NCBI RefSeq assembly: GCF_044372965.1
Contig: NZ_JBILQX010000068.1
Span: 1 to 17,160 of the forward strand
DNA: 17,160 nucleotides
Direction of reading: 5' to 3'
Source: Elstera sp044372965
GTDB taxonomy: Bacteria; Pseudomonadota; Alphaproteobacteria; Elsterales; Elsteraceae
Positions 13,907 to 17,160 of the stretch are shown one piece after another (positions within the stretch are counted from its first letter, which is position 1; each line of letters starts with the position of its first letter). The notes under the pieces were generated by a model. That model had not been told where the DNA came from. It made no database searches and saw nothing but the letters and a program-made list of their open reading frames with translations. Both the position numbers and the translations under genes were made by a program.

Positions 13907-15178
13907 ATGCTGACCAATTCCCGCCGCGGCGTGCGCGCCGTTGCTCTTTCGACTGTCTTCGTCGGCGGTCTTGCCGCCTTCGCCGCCGCCGCCCAACCGC
14001 AAGCCGAAGTGCTGCATTATTGGACCTCCGGCGGTGAAGCGAAAGCCGCCGCCGCCCTGAAGGCCGATTTCGAAGCCAATGGCGGTAAATGGACCGATAA
14101 CGCCGTCGCCGGCGGTGCAGGCGATGCGGCCATGACCGTGCTGCGCAGCCGCGTTCTGTCGGGCGATCCGCCCGCCGCTGCCCAAATCAAAGGCCCGAAC
14201 ATTCAAGATTGGGCCAAGCAAGGCGCACTTGGGAATCTGAACAAGGTTGCCGCTGCCGAAAACTGGGACAAGGTTCTGCCGCCGCAGATCAGCAGCATCA
14301 TGAAGTACAACGGCAATTACGTTGCCGCCCCGGTGAATATTCACCGTATCGATTGGTTCTGGGCGAACCCCGCCGTTCTCGCGAAAGTCGGCGCGACCGC
14401 AGCCCCGAAAACCTGGGACGAATTCAATGCCCTCGCCGAAAAGCTGAAAGCCGCCGGGATCACCCCGCTGGCCCACGGCGGTCAAGCTTGGCAGGACGCC
14501 ACGATTTTCGAAACCGTGGTGATGGGCCTCAATGGCGCGGCTTTCTTCAAGAAGGCCTTCGTTGATCTTGATGATGCGACGCTGCGCAGCGCCGACATGA
14601 ACAAGGTCTTCGACCAGATGCGCAAGATTCGCGGCTTCGTGGATAAGGATTTCCCCGGTCGTGAGTGGAACGCCGCCACCCAGATGGTCATGAACGGCAC
14701 CGCCGCGATGCAGATCATGGGCGATTGGGCGAAGGGCGAGTTCCTTGCCGCCGGTAAAGTGCCGGGCAAGGATTTCCTCTGCGCCCCCGCCCCCACCCAG
14801 GGCGGTTACCTGATGAACGTGGATAGTTTCGCCATGTTCAACGTGAAGGGCGACGATAAGCTTGCCGGGCAGCTTCTGCTCGCCAAGCTGATCGTGGGCG
14901 AAAAGTTCCAAGAAACCTTCAACGTCTATAAGGGCTCGATCCCGGCCCGTCTCGGCGTGCCGATGGATAAGTTCGACGCTTGCGCCGTTAAATCCTCGGA
15001 CGATCTGAAGGCCTCGATTACCGCAGGCACGCTCGTTCCGTCGATGGCCCATGAAATGGCCACCAGCGGCGCGGTACGCGGGGCAATCCTCGATGTCGTA
15101 ACGCAGCACTTCAACAGCACCATGTCCTCCGCCGATGCTTCCAAGAAGCTGGCCGATGGCGTGAAGCTGGCGAAGTAA
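13907..15178 (+). CDS. gtsA: Glucose/mannose-type ABC transporter substrate-binding protein
   Basis: The 423-residue periplasmic sugar-binding protein of extracellular solute-binding family 1 resembles the GtsA-type glucose/mannose binding proteins of Pseudomonas and alphaproteobacteria. The start at 13907 has GGGAGGAAG just upstream and gives a clear Sec signal peptide (two Arg at 6-7, hydrophobic core about 11-28, cleavage near AAAA-QPQAEV). The mature protein begins with the family hallmark VLHYWTSGGEAKAA, then AVAGGAGDAAMTVLRSRVLS and PPAAAQIKGPNIQDWA, which are characteristic of the GtsA group. It heads an operon with two permeases and an ATPase. A terminator-like hairpin follows its stop, which would allow higher output of the binding protein than of the membrane parts. 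Glucose is the most probable ligand; the exact sugar is not provable here. Confidence 0.9.
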   Translation: MLTNSRRGVRAVALSTVFVGGLAAFAAAAQPQAEVLHYWTSGGEAKAAAALKADFEANGGKWTDNAVAGGAGDAAMTVLRSRVLSGDPPAAAQIKGPNIQDWAKQGALGNLNKVAAAENWDKVLPPQISSIMKYNGNYVAAPVNIHRIDWFWANPAVLAKVGATAAPKTWDEFNALAEKLKAAGITPLAHGGQAWQDATIFETVVMGLNGAAFFKKAFVDLDDATLRSADMNKVFDQMRKIRGFVDKDFPGREWNAATQMVMNGTAAMQIMGDWAKGEFLAAGKVPGKDFLCAPAPTQGGYLMNVDSFAMFNVKGDDKLAGQLLLAKLIVGEKFQETFNVYKGSIPARLGVPMDKFDACAVKSSDDLKASITAGTLVPSMAHEMATSGAVRGAILDVVTQHFNSTMSSADASKKLADGVKLAK

Positions 15179-15191
15179 GCAGCCTACCCTG

Positions 15192-15224
15192 GGCGGGGCC
15201 GCTTTGCCGGTCCCGCCTTTTCTT
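15192..15224 (+). terminator. Intercistronic hairpin / partial terminator
   Basis: A 10-bp stem with one G-U pair (15192-15201 with 15208-15217) is followed by TTTTCTT (15218-15224). It lies 14 nt after the binding-protein stop and before the permease genes of the same operon. Such structures commonly reduce downstream transcription or protect the upstream message. Confidence 0.7.
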
Positions 15225-15296
15225 ACTCTGTTGGGCCCGCCCGACCGGCACCATTGCGGCTGCCGGACCCGTGAGGCGATTGTCTGGAGCCCGCCG

Positions 15297-16172
15297 ATGC
15301 AATCCTCGCTCAGATCTTCCCTCTCCCGCATTGTCGTCGCGCCCACGTTCTTGCTGGTGCTGGTCTTCGTTTATGGGTTCATCCTATGGACGGGCTACGT
15401 CAGCTTTACCGGCTCGAAGATGCTGCCGAGTTACGAATGGGTCGGTATCGATTCCTACGTCCGCCTTTGGCAGTTCGAACGCTGGCACGTAGCGATTACG
15501 AACCTTTTCATTTTCGGCTCGCTGTTTATCGTTATCTGCCTCGCCTTGGGCTGCCTGCTGGCGGTGATGCTGGACCAAAAAATCCGCGTCGAAGGCACCT
15601 TGCGGACGATTTACCTCTACCCAATGGCCCTTTCCTTCATCGTCACCGGCACGGCATGGAAATGGCTGCTGAACCCCGGCACCGGCCTGCAAGCCTTTGT
15701 GCGCGATTTGGGTTTCCCGGAGTTCACCTTCGACTGGCTGATTAACGAGCAGTTTGCGGTTTATACCCTGGTGATCGCCGCCGTTTGGCAATCCTCCGGC
15801 TTCGTCATGGCGCTGTTTTTGGCGGCCTTGCGCGGGGTGGATCAGGAGATCATCAAAGCCGCCTACCTCGATGGCGCCAGCCTGCCGCGCATTTACTGGG
15901 GCATCGTTATCCCCTCGATCCGGCCCGTGTTTCTCTCCGCCATCGTCATTCTCGCCCATTTGGCGGTGAAGAGTTTCGATCTGGTGGTGGCGCTCACCGG
16001 CGGCGGTCCTGGCTTTGCCTCCGATTTGCCCGCGAATTTCATGTACGAAATGGCTTTTCGCCGGAACCAGATCAACATTGGTGCCGCCAGCGCCGTGATG
16101 ATGCTGTGTACCGTGATGGCGATTATCGTGCCCTATCTTTACTCCGAACTGCGGGGGGCAAAGCGTGGCTAA
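15297..16172 (+). CDS. gtsB: ABC sugar transporter permease, MalF type
   Basis: The 291-residue inner-membrane subunit of the importer has about six hydrophobic helices, the first near residues 12-33. The EAA loop that docks on the ATPase is visible at about 184-205 (EIIKAAYLDGASLPRIYWG). The frame is open from 15204, but ATG at 15297 has GGAG 7 nt upstream and removes a Cys/Pro/His-rich leader that does not fit the family. The stop overlaps the next start by 8 nt, so the two permeases are translationally coupled. The FASDLPANFMYEMAFRRNQIN segment is typical of glucose/mannose-type permeases of this group. Confidence 0.92.
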   Translation: MQSSLRSSLSRIVVAPTFLLVLVFVYGFILWTGYVSFTGSKMLPSYEWVGIDSYVRLWQFERWHVAITNLFIFGSLFIVICLALGCLLAVMLDQKIRVEGTLRTIYLYPMALSFIVTGTAWKWLLNPGTGLQAFVRDLGFPEFTFDWLINEQFAVYTLVIAAVWQSSGFVMALFLAALRGVDQEIIKAAYLDGASLPRIYWGIVIPSIRPVFLSAIVILAHLAVKSFDLVVALTGGGPGFASDLPANFMYEMAFRRNQINIGAASAVMMLCTVMAIIVPYLYSELRGAKRG

Positions 16173-17052
16173 TCTACAAGATCTTCCCGGCGCACGCGGT
16201 CGCTACGCGATTGTAGGGCGCGTCTTTCTCTACGCCGCGCTGTTCCTGTTCGCCGCCTATTATCTGCTGCCCTTGTGCGTGATGGTCTCGACCTCGCTGA
16301 AGTCGGCGGCGGAACTCCGCTCGGGCTCGCTCATTTCCTTGCCGCGCGATTTCAGCTTCGAAGCCTGGGGCTTTGCCTGGAATAAGGCGAATGTGGGCGT
16401 GAATGCCACGGGGCTTGCGCCCTACTTCTGGAATTCGGTGGTGATGGTCGTGCCCTCGGTGCTGATCTCCACCTTCATGGGCGCGCTGAACGGCTACGCC
16501 CTGACCAAATGGAAGTTCCCCGGCGCCAACCTGCTGTTCGGCCTCATCCTGTTCGGCAGCTTCATTCCGTTCCAACTGGTGCTGCTGCCCATGTCGATGA
16601 CCCTCGGGTTCTTAGGCCTAGCGGGCACGACGGCGGGGCTGGTGCTGGTGCATGTGGTCTATGGGCTCGCCTTTACCACGCTCTTCTTCCGCAATTACTA
16701 CACCTCGATCCCCGACGATCTGGTGAAAGCCGCCACGATTGACGGCGCGGGCTTCTTCCAGATTTTCTTCAAGATCATGCTGCCGATTTCGACGCCGATC
16801 ATGGTCGTCTCGATCATTTGGCAGTTCACCCAGATTTGGAACGACTTCTTGTTTGGGGCCTCCTTCAGCTCCGGCGCGTCGGCCCCGATTACGGTGGCGC
16901 TCAACAATCTCGTCAACACAACCACGGGCGTGAAGCAGTACAATGTGGATATGGCCGCCGCGATTATCGCCGCCCTGCCGACCCTCATTGTTTATGTGTT
17001 CGCCGGGAAATATTTCGTCCGGGGCTTAACCGCCGGATCGGTGAAAGGGTAA
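16165..17052 (+). CDS. gtsC: ABC sugar transporter permease, MalG type
   Basis: This 295-residue inner-membrane protein is the second permease of the heterodimeric importer. It starts with GTG at 16165, 6 nt after a G-rich ribosome site, overlapping gtsB by 8 nt. It has about six membrane helices (first about 20-40), and an EAA loop at about 184-205 (DDLVKAATIDGAGFFQIFFK). The C-terminal GKYFVRGLTAGSVKG is the usual ending of MalG-type permeases. The ATPase gene starts 4 nt after its stop. Confidence 0.93.
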   Translation: MANLQDLPGARGRYAIVGRVFLYAALFLFAAYYLLPLCVMVSTSLKSAAELRSGSLISLPRDFSFEAWGFAWNKANVGVNATGLAPYFWNSVVMVVPSVLISTFMGALNGYALTKWKFPGANLLFGLILFGSFIPFQLVLLPMSMTLGFLGLAGTTAGLVLVHVVYGLAFTTLFFRNYYTSIPDDLVKAATIDGAGFFQIFFKIMLPISTPIMVVSIIWQFTQIWNDFLFGASFSSGASAPITVALNNLVNTTTGVKQYNVDMAAAIIAALPTLIVYVFAGKYFVRGLTAGSVKG

Positions 17053-17056
17053 GCTC

Positions 17057-17160
17057 ATGGCCACTCTTACAATTAAGAATGTGCAGAAGCGCTATGGCAA
17101 TGTTGCCGTGCTCAAGGGTATTGACCTTGAACTGCACGATGGCGAATTCCTCGTGCTGCT
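17057..17160 (+). CDS. ABC sugar transporter ATPase, MalK/UgpC type (partial)
   Basis: Only the first 34 complete codons are in the window: MATLTIKNVQKRYGNVAVLK followed by GIDLELHDGEFLVLL to the edge. This matches the N-terminus of MalK/UgpC-type ATPases, with the A-loop aromatic Y13 and the stretch just before the Walker A motif, which lies outside. It sits 4 nt after the second permease, with a GGGTAAG stretch as ribosome site. It should energise the two permeases encoded before it. Confidence 0.9.
   Translation, partial: MATLTIKNVQKRYGNVAVLKGIDLELHDGEFLVL

Noticed and set aside
15204..15296. Earlier start of the first permease
   Set aside because: The extra residues run out of the terminator-like hairpin region and contain Cys/Pro/His-rich sequence not seen in MalF-type permeases.
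1..17160. CRISPR arrays, tRNA or rRNA genes, insertion sequences, prophage or toxin-antitoxin genes
   Set aside because: No repeat-spacer pattern, no tRNA-like clover leaf or rRNA segment, and no transposase or phage motif could be found by reading.

Overview
The window looks like chromosome of a GC-rich alphaproteobacterium, most likely in the Rhodospirillales/Azospirillaceae area. This rests on the coding style, on a trxB-LysR pair followed by an AbcR-like small RNA locus as in Rhizobiales, on an ELM1-family gene, and on a globin-coupled chemoreceptor. The taxonomic call is inference. Coding is dense, with several short and distinctly AT-rich gaps (about 8303-8590 and 10514-10680).

Layout. 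1-60: tail of an upstream unit with a strong terminator. 67-564 (-): Lrp/AsnC regulator, divergent from a three-gene + strand cassette at 631-4771: an ELM1-family putative glycosyltransferase, an ArnT/PMT-like membrane glycosyltransferase, and an unusual protein with two PAP2 phosphatase domains in tandem. Together these suggest remodelling of lipid A or another polyprenyl-linked envelope lipid. 4864-6768 (+): trxB, then an LsrB/VtlR-like LysR regulator closed by a strong terminator. 6932-7058: an unannotated, highly structured small RNA of about 127 nt with anti-Shine-Dalgarno loops and its own UUCG terminator, which I interpret as an AbcR/alpha-r15 homologue. 7187-8302 (+): monomeric sarcosine oxidase-like flavoenzyme with the catalytic set intact.

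8591-9935 (+): a globin-coupled methyl-accepting chemotaxis protein that appears broken twice, by an in-frame TGA near the N-terminus and by a frameshift between the globin and signalling halves. 10010-10513 (-): thioredoxin-type arsenate reductase / LMW-phosphatase family protein. 10750-13533 (-): an FtsK/SpoIIIE DNA translocase with a complete motor and gamma domain, but whose N-terminus is a soluble domain plus a long coiled coil instead of membrane helices.

13907-17160 (+): start of a glucose/mannose-type ABC importer operon (binding protein, two permeases, and the first 34 complete codons of the ATPase), with two hairpins in its leader and a terminator-like hairpin between the binding protein and the permeases.

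The items most worth a second look are the tandem PAP2 protein with an altered catalytic motif, the coiled-coil FtsK, and the AbcR-like RNA next to trxB-lysR.
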